Assembly (NCBI GenBank): GCA_963665785.1 | Contig: OY762456.1 | Coordinates: forward strand, 1-64,000 | Direction: 5' to 3' | DNA length: 64,000 nucleotides | From: UBA7455 sp026713185 | Lineage (GTDB): Bacteria > Pseudomonadota > Gammaproteobacteria > Pseudomonadales > Azotimanducaceae | Shown: positions 8,924 through 17,645 of the stretch, piece by piece | Layout: the number at the start of each line of letters is the position of its first letter | Position numbering within the stretch: the stretch's first letter is position 1 | Made by a program: the position numbers and the translations under genes | Notes under the pieces: generated by a model | Told to the model about the DNA's origin: nothing | What the model saw: only the letters and a program-made list of their open reading frames with translations | The model's database searches: none

Positions 8924-10003
8924 GTGACTATTGCAAACAAGGCCATATCCCCAGCCAATGGCCCCATTGCAGTGACCGGTTCCAGTGGTTATATCGGTTC
9001 CTGGATTGTCCAGGATTGTGTAGAGCAGGGATACACGGTAAGAGCCTGCGTACGTAATATCGGCAATGGCGACAAAGTAAATCATTTACTGTCGATGAAC
9101 GACCAGGGTCTCCGGGGTAAAGTCGAACTCTTTTTCGGCGATTTGTTCAAACCCGGCAGCTATGACGTTGCCTTCAGAGGATGCAGTGCTGTTATCCACA
9201 CCGGTGCAGCGGTGGGTTATAACAGGGAAACCCCACAGGAAGTATATGACGGATGTTTCACGGAGGTGGAGCATGTCCTTGAATCGGCTATCAAGGGCGG
9301 GGCGCTCAGACGGTTTGTCTTCACCAGTTCATTCGCAGCGGTGGGTCATCCCCGGCCACCTGGATACGTGTTTACAGAAAAGGACTGGTGTGGAGACAAT
9401 ATAGAAGCTTATAACGGTCGCTGGTCAGAAGAAATGATTCCGCAGAACCGCGACATTGCCTATGCCATGGCCAAAGCCAACACAGAACGGATGATATACA
9501 GGCGCGCAGAAGAAGACGGTTCATTTGACGCCATGGCCATTCTACCCTTGCATGTGATCGGCCCGCTGATGTGCAGAAATCACGACCAGGGTTGGAGCTG
9601 GCAGAACTGCATTCGTTTTATGCTGGCGGGCAAAGACTACGAGAAGAGCCAGGGAGGCCGTATGCTGTGGAACATCACCGATGTCCGTGACTGTGCACGT
9701 GCCCATCGTCTTTGTGCGGAAAGCACCACCGCCGGAAATGGCTCCCGCTACATTCTTTCCGCCACTGATCGTTCCGGAGAATTATTCACCTGGCAGCTGC
9801 AGAACATGTTGCGGGCATTGTTTCCGCACGTCGGCGAGATTGGCGGAGAAGAAATGGACGGTGACAAACCCTTGCAGCAAACCTACGAATCTCCACGTGC
9901 ATATTGTCTTCTGGCCAGGCAGGAACTTGGACTTGAAACCTATCCCGTTGAGGATTCGGTAAGGGCTACCGGAGATTCCTATTACCGGCTTGGCTTGCTT
10001 TAA
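8924..10003 (+). CDS. NAD(P)-dependent extended SDR (dihydroflavonol reductase-like)
   Basis: This 359-residue extended short-chain dehydrogenase starts at GTG. The N-terminal Rossmann motif is AVTGSSGYIGSWIV (TGxxGxxG, about residues 17-30). A VIHTGAAVG segment (about 88) and a serine-containing FVFTSSFAAVG precede the catalytic YAMAK (Y-x-x-x-K, about 186). The layout matches dihydroflavonol-4-reductase, aldehyde reductase or 3-beta-HSD-like enzymes that reduce a ketone or aldehyde on a bulky substrate. The gene ends ten bases from the convergent molybdenum hydroxylase gene. Substrate is unknown; the class is clear. Confidence 0.85.
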   Translation: MTIANKAISPANGPIAVTGSSGYIGSWIVQDCVEQGYTVRACVRNIGNGDKVNHLLSMNDQGLRGKVELFFGDLFKPGSYDVAFRGCSAVIHTGAAVGYNRETPQEVYDGCFTEVEHVLESAIKGGALRRFVFTSSFAAVGHPRPPGYVFTEKDWCGDNIEAYNGRWSEEMIPQNRDIAYAMAKANTERMIYRRAEEDGSFDAMAILPLHVIGPLMCRNHDQGWSWQNCIRFMLAGKDYEKSQGGRMLWNITDVRDCARAHRLCAESTTAGNGSRYILSATDRSGELFTWQLQNMLRALFPHVGEIGGEEMDGDKPLQQTYESPRAYCLLARQELGLETYPVEDSVRATGDSYYRLGLL

Positions 10004-10012
10004 AAGTATTGT

Positions 10013-12265
10013 TTAAACCGTATATCCTTCCTTTGAAAGCGGCATGGTCCGCACCCTGTGACCGGTGGCGGCAAAGATTGCATTACCCACCGCTGGCGCC
10101 AGCGGCGGCAGCCCGGGTTCACCAAGACCCGTGGGGTCAAATTCACCCTCGATAAAATGCACATCAATTTCCGGTGACGCCGGAATGCGCAATACCGGAT
10201 AGTCATGCAGGTTGGACTGCTCTATACGACCGGCTTCCATGGTTATTTCCTGACCCATCATGGTACTCAACCCATCAATAATGGCGCCCTGAACCTGCGA
10301 AATGGCGCCGCTCAAATTAATGATCGGTCCTACATCAACGGCGGCTGTTACTTTATGTACGGTGAGTTTCCTGTTCTGGTCTACCGAAACTTCAGCCGCT
10401 TCGGCAACATGTGCGGCATGACTGAAGTGAAATGCAACACCCAATCCGCGCCCGTCTGGTAAATCCCTGCCCCAGCCCGCCTTCTCAGCCGCCAGTCTGG
10501 TTACCGCCGCCGCACGGCCGGTATTGAGAGAACGTATATTGCCCGGTTGAAACCAGCGTGGCTCCCCAAACAGTTCCAGCAGGAATTCCAGATGATCACG
10601 GCCAGCCAGATGAGCAAGTTCATGTATGAAACTCTGAACCACAAAAGCGTGTGTATTGGCGCCTGGCGCCCGCCATGGCCCGCAGGGCGTGTCGATATCC
10701 AGCATCGACTTTGTGCCCCGGACATTCTTGAGATGCAGCAACGGGAATTCAGTATCACTGAAACGGGATCCTGAGACCGGCTTGCCGTCTCTCTGCATAC
10801 CAATGAAGTGCTGGTCCCAGGCAATGAGCTTACCCTCCTGGTCTACGGCGCCCTTCACCGATTGAAAACCTCCTGATCGGAAGTAATCATGATGAATATC
10901 ATCTTCCCGGGTCCAGGTCAGTTTTACCGGCTGAGCCATATACCTGGAAATTTCCACTGCCTCGCAGACGAACTCGGTAGTGAATCTCCTGCCAAAACTG
11001 CCTCCAAGACGAGTCTGATGCACAACCACGCGCTCCTCTTCGACGTTGAACAGTTCATTCATGGCTGGAGCAATGGACATCGGACCCTGTGTAGGTACCC
11101 ACATTTCAATACTGTCTCTGGTTCCGTCCTTACCGGCGACATAGGATGCCGTGCAATTCATTGGTTCCAGACAGAGATGGGAAACGAATGGATAGGTGTA
11201 GTAGCCCTCGATAACCTTGTTGTTTTCGTTGTCAAACCCGGCAGACACATTGCCTTTGTCAACGACTACATTCCTGCCTGGTCCTTTCTTCAAAGTTGAT
11301 GCCTGATCAATCAGTCCTGTCCAACTGTCACTGGAAGCGGAAGACTCGTCCCACTCTACCTGGAGTTTGCGTTTTGCATCGAACACTGACCAGGTGCTAT
11401 CACCCACGATAGCCACACCGGACATCAACTGCTCTACCCTGCCGTTACCGTCAATGATAAAAGCGTCCACGATACCCGGGAGTTCCTTGATTTCCTGCAG
11501 GTTTGCACTGACTGCTTTACCGCCAATCGCCGGACATTTCTGAAAGGCCGCATAGAGCATATCGGGCACCCTTACATCAATACCGAACATGGCCTGACCG
11601 GTAACGATCAAAAAGTTGTCCACACCCGATATGGAGGTACCGATGATGGTGTATTCATCGGGATCCTTGAATGTCAGCGAATCTTCATCCGGTACCGGTT
11701 GTTCTACAGCCAGGGCTGCCAGTTGGCCAAAGGTAAGCTTCTGTCCAGCCTGATGAATCACTTCACTGTTTTCAGTTCTGAATTCTTCGTGCGGCAGCTC
11801 CATGGTTTCCGCTGCCGCGCCTATCAGCATCTCTCTCGCAGAGGCCCCGAGTTTTCGCATCCGGTTAAAATTGGTCGGTATGACCATGGACCCACCGGTC
11901 CACTGAGGACCGAATTTTTCTGTATCAATCGGCGATTGCAGTACCTTGACGTCTGACCATTTTGCTCCCATCTCTTCCGCGATGATCATGGGTAGTGCAG
12001 TTTTGATTCCCTGACCCATTTCCGGATTGGCTGAGTAGATGGTAATGGTTCCGTCCGAAGCAATCTGTATGAAGGCGTTCAACTCACCCGAGCCCACCAG
12101 AGTCTGTAATTCCGCTGCCGATACGGTTCGTTGAGGCATCATGGTGGCCAGTACGAGTCCACCCCCGGCGATGCCGCCAAGTTTCAGAAATCCACGCCGG
12201 GAAATAGATTCCTGTTGCAGAGCCTGACTGACTTCCTGCAGCAGATTATTCTTTTCTTTACTCAT
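10013..12265 (-). CDS. Molybdopterin-binding aldehyde/isoquinoline oxidoreductase large subunit, Tat-exported
   Basis: This 750-residue xanthine oxidase-family large subunit resembles the beta subunit of isoquinoline 1-oxidoreductase (IorB). A twin-arginine-type signal, SRRGFLKLGG, near residue 22 is followed by a hydrophobic stretch, so it is probably folded with cofactor in the cytoplasm and exported. Family segments include SANPEMGQGIKTALPMI, GGSFGRRFTTEFV and the C-terminal GLGEPGLPPLAPAVGNAI with the conserved active-site Glu. The start overlaps the end of the iron-sulfur subunit gene by four bases, so the pair is one operon. It would hydroxylate an aldehyde or N-heterocycle and pass electrons through the two [2Fe-2S] clusters of its partner to cytochrome c. 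Substrate is not deducible. Confidence 0.9.
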   Translation of the reverse strand: MSKEKNNLLQEVSQALQQESISRRGFLKLGGIAGGGLVLATMMPQRTVSAAELQTLVGSGELNAFIQIASDGTITIYSANPEMGQGIKTALPMIIAEEMGAKWSDVKVLQSPIDTEKFGPQWTGGSMVIPTNFNRMRKLGASAREMLIGAAAETMELPHEEFRTENSEVIHQAGQKLTFGQLAALAVEQPVPDEDSLTFKDPDEYTIIGTSISGVDNFLIVTGQAMFGIDVRVPDMLYAAFQKCPAIGGKAVSANLQEIKELPGIVDAFIIDGNGRVEQLMSGVAIVGDSTWSVFDAKRKLQVEWDESSASSDSWTGLIDQASTLKKGPGRNVVVDKGNVSAGFDNENNKVIEGYYTYPFVSHLCLEPMNCTASYVAGKDGTRDSIEMWVPTQGPMSIAPAMNELFNVEEERVVVHQTRLGGSFGRRFTTEFVCEAVEISRYMAQPVKLTWTREDDIHHDYFRSGGFQSVKGAVDQEGKLIAWDQHFIGMQRDGKPVSGSRFSDTEFPLLHLKNVRGTKSMLDIDTPCGPWRAPGANTHAFVVQSFIHELAHLAGRDHLEFLLELFGEPRWFQPGNIRSLNTGRAAAVTRLAAEKAGWGRDLPDGRGLGVAFHFSHAAHVAEAAEVSVDQNRKLTVHKVTAAVDVGPIINLSGAISQVQGAIIDGLSTMMGQEITMEAGRIEQSNLHDYPVLRIPASPEIDVHFIEGEFDPTGLGEPGLPPLAPAVGNAIFAATGHRVRTMPLSKEGYTV

Positions 12266-12792
12266 GATGACACCTCAACGGAATTCTTCTCCGGGGTCCA
12301 CCATGACACTTCATTTTGCCCATTTGCTTTACGGGAGTCAGCGGCGGCAGCATGAATCGCAGCGCGAATTCGTACATAGGTACCACAGCGACAGTAATTA
12401 CCAGCCATTGCCGCATCTATATCCTCATCTGTGGGGTCAGGTGTGGATGCCAGCAGGGCAGCGGCACTCATGATCTGTCCGGCCTGACAGTAACCGCACT
12501 GGGCAACATCCTGATCAATCCATGCCTGTTGCACCGCCTGTAATCCGGTATCCGATGCCAGTCCCTCAATGGTTGTCACGGCTGCATCCCGAACATCTGA
12601 TATACGCAGCATGCAAGACTTTACCGGGGTACTGTCCAGATGCACGGTACACGCTCCGCAAAGGCCAATACCGCAGCCATATCGTGTACCCACCAGTCCA
12701 AGTTTGTCTCGCAGCACCCACATAAGCGGCATCTCCGGGTCAACATCGGTCTGATATTGCTGATTATTGACAGTGAGGGTGAAATTCGCCAT
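12262..12792 (-). CDS. [2Fe-2S]-binding small subunit of molybdenum hydroxylase
   Basis: This 176-residue electron-transfer subunit partners the downstream molybdopterin subunit. The first cluster motif is GCGIGLCGACTVHLD (C-x4-C-x2-C, with a further Cys at CML about residue 60). The second, helical cluster domain shows CGYCQAGQIM and CRCGTYVRIRAAI. This is the standard IorA/CoxS architecture, normally 150-180 aa. Its gene comes first in the operon and overlaps the large-subunit gene by four bases. No FAD subunit is present, as usual for the Tat-exported IorAB-type enzymes. The C-terminus (about 155-176) is an extra polar tail without clear function. Confidence 0.92.
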   Translation of the reverse strand: MANFTLTVNNQQYQTDVDPEMPLMWVLRDKLGLVGTRYGCGIGLCGACTVHLDSTPVKSCMLRISDVRDAAVTTIEGLASDTGLQAVQQAWIDQDVAQCGYCQAGQIMSAAALLASTPDPTDEDIDAAMAGNYCRCGTYVRIRAAIHAAAADSRKANGQNEVSWWTPEKNSVEVSS

Positions 12793-12855
12793 ATCAACTC
12801 TCCAAAATATGAATCATGAGATTATGCATTATCCGCAAGGTAATACGATGATCTT

Positions 12856-14952
12856 TCAAGACTGATCGACCGGTTGAATTCGTACAGCATGCGTTGCGGT
12901 TCTTCCTTCTTCAATCAGTAAAGCAATACTGCCCTCCTGCAGTGTATTGCTGGTTGCCTCGATTCGGGTGGATCCATTTACCATGCCGGTGAGTTGATTA
13001 CCATGGACTTCCAGGGATAGTGTTATGGTGTCACCAAGAGACCACTCAAACGGCTGTTCTGCCAGAATGGTCTCCGTATCCAGCATTTCTACAATCTGTA
13101 CGGTGTCTTCTCTGGTCAGTTCCAGTGCATAGTATCGTTTCAGACCCTGTACCCTGGCGGCTATGCCAACGCGCTTGGCCAGATGCGGAGTCACATCCGC
13201 GCTAACCTTGTAGTCCTGCCAGTCTCTTGTACCCTGAATCAGCAATCCCACACCATCATTCTGTACCAGACGATAGGGTTCTCCCCAGGATAAAAAGGAA
13301 TCCACCGCGTTAATCCATGCCCTGCTCCACATCGTCCCTTTGTGCGGGGGTTGTGTCAGGATTACATCAGGTGTTCCTTCCCAGGTGAGCCAGTCCAGGT
13401 AGACACTGCCCGGTCCCGCAATGCTGATGCCGACCTCAAATACAGGATTTGCCGATTCCGGGACCACCAGGGACAACTCTCCCCCGGCGTCACTGGTCAG
13501 TTCGAGCGTATCGCCATAGAAAGTTTCCACCTCATCATCAGTTCCAAACGCGCGCACATAAAGAGTAACGCTGACCGTACTTTCAGACCCGGCTGACACG
13601 CGCGCACGAATAGTTTGCCCGGAGTGGATTCTCGGGGATGCCATGAGGCCGTAACCACGAGTCTCAAAGAACTTCGCTGTTTCCTTACTTGGGGCAAACA
13701 CCGGACTGCCGCAATGAACCTGTCCGTTGGTAGATACCTGCAGGCTGCGCTGACCGGACTCGCTGTAACCGACCACATTGACCACTTCACCTTCACCCTC
13801 CGTTACGGTAAAACCCTGCACCGCACCGGGAAATTCAAAGTGGAATTGCGCTCCCCCTTTTGGTGTCCACACAGAATCTCCAGCCAGGCGCTGACCCAGG
13901 TGGATGATTTTTACAGCCTCGCGGGCACAGTCACTGATACCACGACCACCCTCGGCCGTAGGCAGATATACCCGGTCTGCCACCGGGCCACGCCAGTCAA
14001 GCCCGCTGTTCATCCCCGCATCGATGCCGGACAGACTGTTTTTGATGCCCATCAGACATCCCACATTGCCGGAATTGCAGTCTGTGTCCCAGCCACAGGT
14101 GTTGATGATCTTCATGGTCCGGGAGAAATCGTCTTCGCCATGCATCAGGGAATGAATGATAAGACCGTGATTGGGCACCATGTGGCAATTACCGCCATAT
14201 TTGTCATAGCCGTAACGGGCTGCCAGCATTTCTCTGGTAGCGCGCCAGTCCGGCTCCCGGGCGTGCCAGGATCTGACATCATCGATCAACCGGGCAATCA
14301 GGGAATCCACCGGTATATGGCCCAGTGCCGTATCAATCAGGCGATTGATGTCAGATTCCACAAACGCCATCGCTTCCATTACCGCCAGTACCACCGCACC
14401 GTTAACCGCCTCACCATCGTGACTGACTGAAGCGGCTTCCCGGGCCAGTTTTGCTGCCAGTGCCGCATTGCCGGGACTCACCATGGCCCATCCATCGATA
14501 AATATCTGGGCGCCTATCTGCTCTGCGACCACCTTGCCGTTAAGTGCCTCCGAACCGCTGGCCGGTGCTTCTATACCATTCTTGAGACGCAGAAACGCGG
14601 TGTGTTCCGTGGAGTTGCCCATACCACCCCACCACAGAATAGAGCGATTCTCGATAATGTAATTCAACCAACTGTTGCCTATTTGCCGGGCGGCAATGTC
14701 CGGGTTGGCATCGTGATCTTCCAGTGCCCTCAGAAATGTGAAAGTGCCGGAAATATCGTCATCTGTCACAATCAGTGGCAAATTCAACCGATCATGAACG
14801 TAATACTCGATATCACCCAGTCGTTGCTGAATGCGCTCATATGTCCAGCCTTCAAAGGGACGTCCCAGGTAAACGCCGATGACCTTGCCCAGCACTCCGG
14901 CATAGACCCGCTCCTGATAGTCTTCCCTTAAAATGCTGTCCATGTGCTTCAC
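12856..14952 (-). CDS. ADP-ribosylglycohydrolase family protein with C-terminal beta-sandwich domain
   Basis: The N-terminal half of this 698-residue protein has the ADP-ribosylglycohydrolase (DraG-like) fold: GVLGKVIGVYLGRPFEGW near residue 20, the metal-binding VTDDDISGTFTFL (about 62) and the second metal site CGWDTDCNSGNVGCLMGI (about 290). The conserved aspartates of the binuclear Mg/Mn centre are visible. Residues from about 390 on form an all-beta region that ends in a concanavalin/LamG-like segment (RVQGLKRYYALEL, VNGSTRIEATSN). This suggests carbohydrate or glycoconjugate binding. No signal peptide is evident. Such multidomain members occur beside sugar catabolism genes, but none is adjacent here. 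The physiological substrate is unknown. Confidence 0.8.
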   Translation of the reverse strand: MKHMDSILREDYQERVYAGVLGKVIGVYLGRPFEGWTYERIQQRLGDIEYYVHDRLNLPLIVTDDDISGTFTFLRALEDHDANPDIAARQIGNSWLNYIIENRSILWWGGMGNSTEHTAFLRLKNGIEAPASGSEALNGKVVAEQIGAQIFIDGWAMVSPGNAALAAKLAREAASVSHDGEAVNGAVVLAVMEAMAFVESDINRLIDTALGHIPVDSLIARLIDDVRSWHAREPDWRATREMLAARYGYDKYGGNCHMVPNHGLIIHSLMHGEDDFSRTMKIINTCGWDTDCNSGNVGCLMGIKNSLSGIDAGMNSGLDWRGPVADRVYLPTAEGGRGISDCAREAVKIIHLGQRLAGDSVWTPKGGAQFHFEFPGAVQGFTVTEGEGEVVNVVGYSESGQRSLQVSTNGQVHCGSPVFAPSKETAKFFETRGYGLMASPRIHSGQTIRARVSAGSESTVSVTLYVRAFGTDDEVETFYGDTLELTSDAGGELSLVVPESANPVFEVGISIAGPGSVYLDWLTWEGTPDVILTQPPHKGTMWSRAWINAVDSFLSWGEPYRLVQNDGVGLLIQGTRDWQDYKVSADVTPHLAKRVGIAARVQGLKRYYALELTREDTVQIVEMLDTETILAEQPFEWSLGDTITLSLEVHGNQLTGMVNGSTRIEATSNTLQEGSIALLIEEGRTATHAVRIQPVDQS

Positions 14953-15074
14953 TCCCTATATTCGATTCAATGACAAAAATATCAGTATGACGGGCAGTCG
15001 ACAAGTATCCTCTTAAATGTAACAAACAGCACTAATTTTTGTCTTAATATCCAAATACTCTGAAAGGTACGATT

Positions 15075-15653
15075 ATGAACAAAATCTCAATTCTGTTTTT
15101 CTTCATTTTTGCCTGTAGCGCCGCCAAAGCGGAAACAGCAATCTTCGCCGGGGGATGTTTCTGGTGCATGGAAGCGGAATATCAGGATGTTCCGGGAGTG
15201 ACCGATGTTGTCTCAGGTTTTACCGGAGGCACAATCGAGAATCCAACTTATACCGGCAATCATCATGGACACTTTGAAGCGGTTGAAGTCACCTATGACC
15301 CGGAAGTCATCACCTACAGTGAACTTCTTGATATCTTCTGGCGCAACATCGATCCTTTTGACAATCAAGGTCAGTTCTGCGACAAGGGACCCAGCTACAG
15401 AAGCGCCCTGTTTCCGGTTGATAAAAACCAGCAGACGCTGGCGAATGCATCAATCCGCAAAGTCGCTGAGCAGTTTCCCGGCCAAATCATCCACACGGAA
15501 ATCAGGGATGCCAATACCTTCTGGCCGGTTGAGGAAAATCACCAGGACTACTACATAAAAAATCCAATCCGCTACAAGTTTTACCGCAACGGCTGCCGCC
15601 GGGATGCCAGGCTGAAAGAAATTTGGGGGTCGGTTAGCGACCAGGCGCATTGA
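15075..15653 (+). CDS. msrA: Peptide methionine-S-sulfoxide reductase with signal peptide
   Basis: This 192-residue MsrA repairs S-sulfoxide methionine. The catalytic motif GGCFWCMEAEY (about residue 25-35) contains the nucleophilic Cys. FTGGTIENPTY, HFEAVEVTYDP and QGQFCDKGPSYRSALF are all present, with a resolving Cys in QFCD. The first 19 residues (MNKISILFFFIFACSAAKA) form a Sec signal peptide ending in AKA, so this copy acts in the periplasm, unlike the cytoplasmic E. coli enzyme. Cysteine rather than selenocysteine occupies the active site. The gene stands alone between divergent neighbours. Confidence 0.95.
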   Translation: MNKISILFFFIFACSAAKAETAIFAGGCFWCMEAEYQDVPGVTDVVSGFTGGTIENPTYTGNHHGHFEAVEVTYDPEVITYSELLDIFWRNIDPFDNQGQFCDKGPSYRSALFPVDKNQQTLANASIRKVAEQFPGQIIHTEIRDANTFWPVEENHQDYYIKNPIRYKFYRNGCRRDARLKEIWGSVSDQAH

Positions 15654-15767
15654 GACAACAGCCATGTCCTGCTACGCTTGCAGGCGCAGTACTTCTGGAA
15701 ACAGCTGAAGGTATGCGCGGTTGCCGGACAAAATTGAAAGTGCAAATAAATTGAGAGTTGATAATTC

Positions 15768-16778
15768 ATGAGACTTAATAAACAGATTTTAATCGATTCA
15801 CTTCCCCAAGACAGACTTCAGGAATCCAATTACCGTATGGAGTCTGGTGCGGTACCCGAACCCGGTGACGGAGAAGTCCTGTGCAGGACGCTGATACTGA
15901 TGATTGCTGCCGGTGTAAGGGCCGGTCTGCAGGGAAGCGCCAGTTATGCCGGCGCCCCTAAAACCGGTATAGTCATGAACGGTACGGGTGTGGCCAGAGT
16001 GGAGAAATCAAATGATGCTGGCTTTGCCGCAGGGGACCTGGTTGTCTGCAATGCCGGCTGGCAGGAATATTCCATTCAACGGGCCGGTGCATTATCCAAA
16101 GTCGATAATGACGTGGATCCGGTCCACTATCTTGGCGCCCTTGGCACCAATGGCCTGACCGCATACTTTGGACTGTTGGACGTGGGCCGGCCGGCAGCAG
16201 GTGAAACGGTGCTGGTTTCTGCCGCTGCGGGTTCAGTAGGTCATCTGGTGGGGCAAATGGCCCGGATCAAAGGCTGTACCGTTGTCGGCATCACCAGTAC
16301 GGAAGAAAAGTGCCGGTTACTTACGGACCGGCTCGGTTATCACAGATCAGTTTCATACCGGTCTGCAGACTTCCGGGCGGAACTCAAGGAAGCCTGCCCT
16401 GACGGAGTGGATATTTACTTTGACAACACTGGCGGCAATATCCTTGGCATGGCTTTACGGCGAATGAATATCAGCAGCCGTATCGTTTGCTGTGGTGTGG
16501 TTTCCCAATATGATACGGGCAATCCCGCTGGAGCACCCACCGGCATTCCAGGACTGTTGGTCAATAAACGTATACGGATGGAGGGTTTCCTGGTCTTCGA
16601 CTACGCGGCTCAGTACGACAACGCACGAAATGAAATCAAGGGCTGGATCAATTCCGGTGAACTGAATCCGCTGTACGATGAATTCAAGGGATTGGAAAGC
16701 GCACCCGCCGCCTTTGTTGATCTGCTGGCTGGCGGCAACCTGGGTACCCGAATTATCCGGGTCGCAGACCAGGACTGA
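15768..16778 (+). CDS. Zinc-independent MDR NADP-dependent oxidoreductase (CurA/leukotriene reductase-like)
   Basis: This 336-residue medium-chain reductase starts LNKQILIDSLPQ. An N-terminal GroES-like domain is followed by a nucleotide-binding domain with VLVSAAAGSVGHLVGQMA (AxxGxxG, about residue 150). It lacks the structural-zinc cysteines of alcohol dehydrogenases. DIYFDNTGGNILG and RIVCCGVVSQY are typical of the prostaglandin reductase/curcumin reductase branch, which reduces the double bond of alpha,beta-unsaturated ketones with NADPH. The gene lies upstream of map without sharing its promoter. Exact substrate unknown. Confidence 0.87.
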   Translation: MRLNKQILIDSLPQDRLQESNYRMESGAVPEPGDGEVLCRTLILMIAAGVRAGLQGSASYAGAPKTGIVMNGTGVARVEKSNDAGFAAGDLVVCNAGWQEYSIQRAGALSKVDNDVDPVHYLGALGTNGLTAYFGLLDVGRPAAGETVLVSAAAGSVGHLVGQMARIKGCTVVGITSTEEKCRLLTDRLGYHRSVSYRSADFRAELKEACPDGVDIYFDNTGGNILGMALRRMNISSRIVCCGVVSQYDTGNPAGAPTGIPGLLVNKRIRMEGFLVFDYAAQYDNARNEIKGWINSGELNPLYDEFKGLESAPAAFVDLLAGGNLGTRIIRVADQD

Positions 16779-16794
16779 AGACGATTCTCTATTC

Positions 16795-16803
16795 TGGTAT
16801 AGT
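16795..16803 (+). promoter_or_regulatory. Probable extended -10 promoter for map-glnD-dapC
   Basis: The sequence TGGTATAGT (extended -10 TG-N-TATAGT) lies 60 bp before the map start in an otherwise gene-free 84-bp gap. No clear -35 hexamer is visible, as is usual for extended -10 promoters. Confidence 0.4.
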
Positions 16804-16862
16804 GTGCCGTCCCCACCTGAGCGTGATGTGGCTCCAGGCAACTGTTAACCCGAATAGAAAGA

Positions 16863-17645
16863 ATGACAGTAGAGATCAAGACCCCGGACGAAATCGAAAA
16901 AATGCGAGCGGCAGGCGCATTGGCCGCTGCGCAGTTGACTATGATCGGGGCCTATGTCAAGCCGGGTGTCAGCACCGGTGAATTGGATCGGATCTGCCAC
17001 GAATATACCGTAAACAGTCAAAAGGCAACGCCCGCTCCCCTGAATTATCGCGGCTTTCCCAAATCCATCTGTACATCGGTCAACCACGTTGTCTGTCATG
17101 GGATCCCTTCTGACGAAAAGATCCTCAAGAATGGCGATATCATCAACATTGATGTCACACCCAGGAAGGACGGTTTCCATGGAGATTCCAGCAAGACATT
17201 TATCGTGGGCAAGGGGTCGGTGCTCGCTGAGCGACTGATACGCATCTGCCAGGAATGCCTGTACCGGGGAATCAAGACCGTAAGACCCGGCGCCCACCTT
17301 GGTGATATCGGTCATGCAATCCAGACGCACGCGGAAAGAAACCGGTTTTCGGTAGTGCGGGAATACTGCGGTCATGGTATCGGGAGAATATTTCACGATG
17401 AACCCCAGGTTCTACACTACGGTCAGCCGGGCACCGGTATCGAACTCTCCCCAGGCATGACAATCACCATTGAGCCAATGATCAACGCCGGAAAAAAGGA
17501 GGTGAGACTCCTGCCCGATAACTGGACGGTCGTCACAAAAGATCATAAGTTAACGGCCCAGTGGGAACATACAATCCTGGTCACCGAAACCGGATATGAA
17601 ATCCTGACATACCGAAGCGATGACACCATCCCCCGGTGTGGCTAG
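16863..17645 (+). CDS. map: Type I methionine aminopeptidase
   Basis: This 260-residue cytoplasmic enzyme removes initiator methionine from nascent proteins. It starts with the canonical IKTPDEIEKMRAAGALAA. Metal ligands are visible in NIDVTPRKDGFHGDSSKTF (two Asp), CGHGIGRIFHDEP (His), TITIEPMINAG (Glu) and AQWEHTILVT (Glu). VCHGIPSDE carries the substrate His. Length and spacing match the E. coli type exactly. Its last codons run into glnD, forming the map-glnD-dapC block conserved in Pseudomonas relatives. rpsB-tsf, usually divergent from map, are not in the window. Confidence 0.96.
   Translation: MTVEIKTPDEIEKMRAAGALAAAQLTMIGAYVKPGVSTGELDRICHEYTVNSQKATPAPLNYRGFPKSICTSVNHVVCHGIPSDEKILKNGDIINIDVTPRKDGFHGDSSKTFIVGKGSVLAERLIRICQECLYRGIKTVRPGAHLGDIGHAIQTHAERNRFSVVREYCGHGIGRIFHDEPQVLHYGQPGTGIELSPGMTITIEPMINAGKKEVRLLPDNWTVVTKDHKLTAQWEHTILVTETGYEILTYRSDDTIPRCG

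Noticed and set aside
13615..14430. 271-codon open frame on the plus strand
   Set aside because: It lies wholly antisense to the ADP-ribosylglycohydrolase gene, has no recognisable motif or ribosome binding site, and the minus-strand protein is clearly real.
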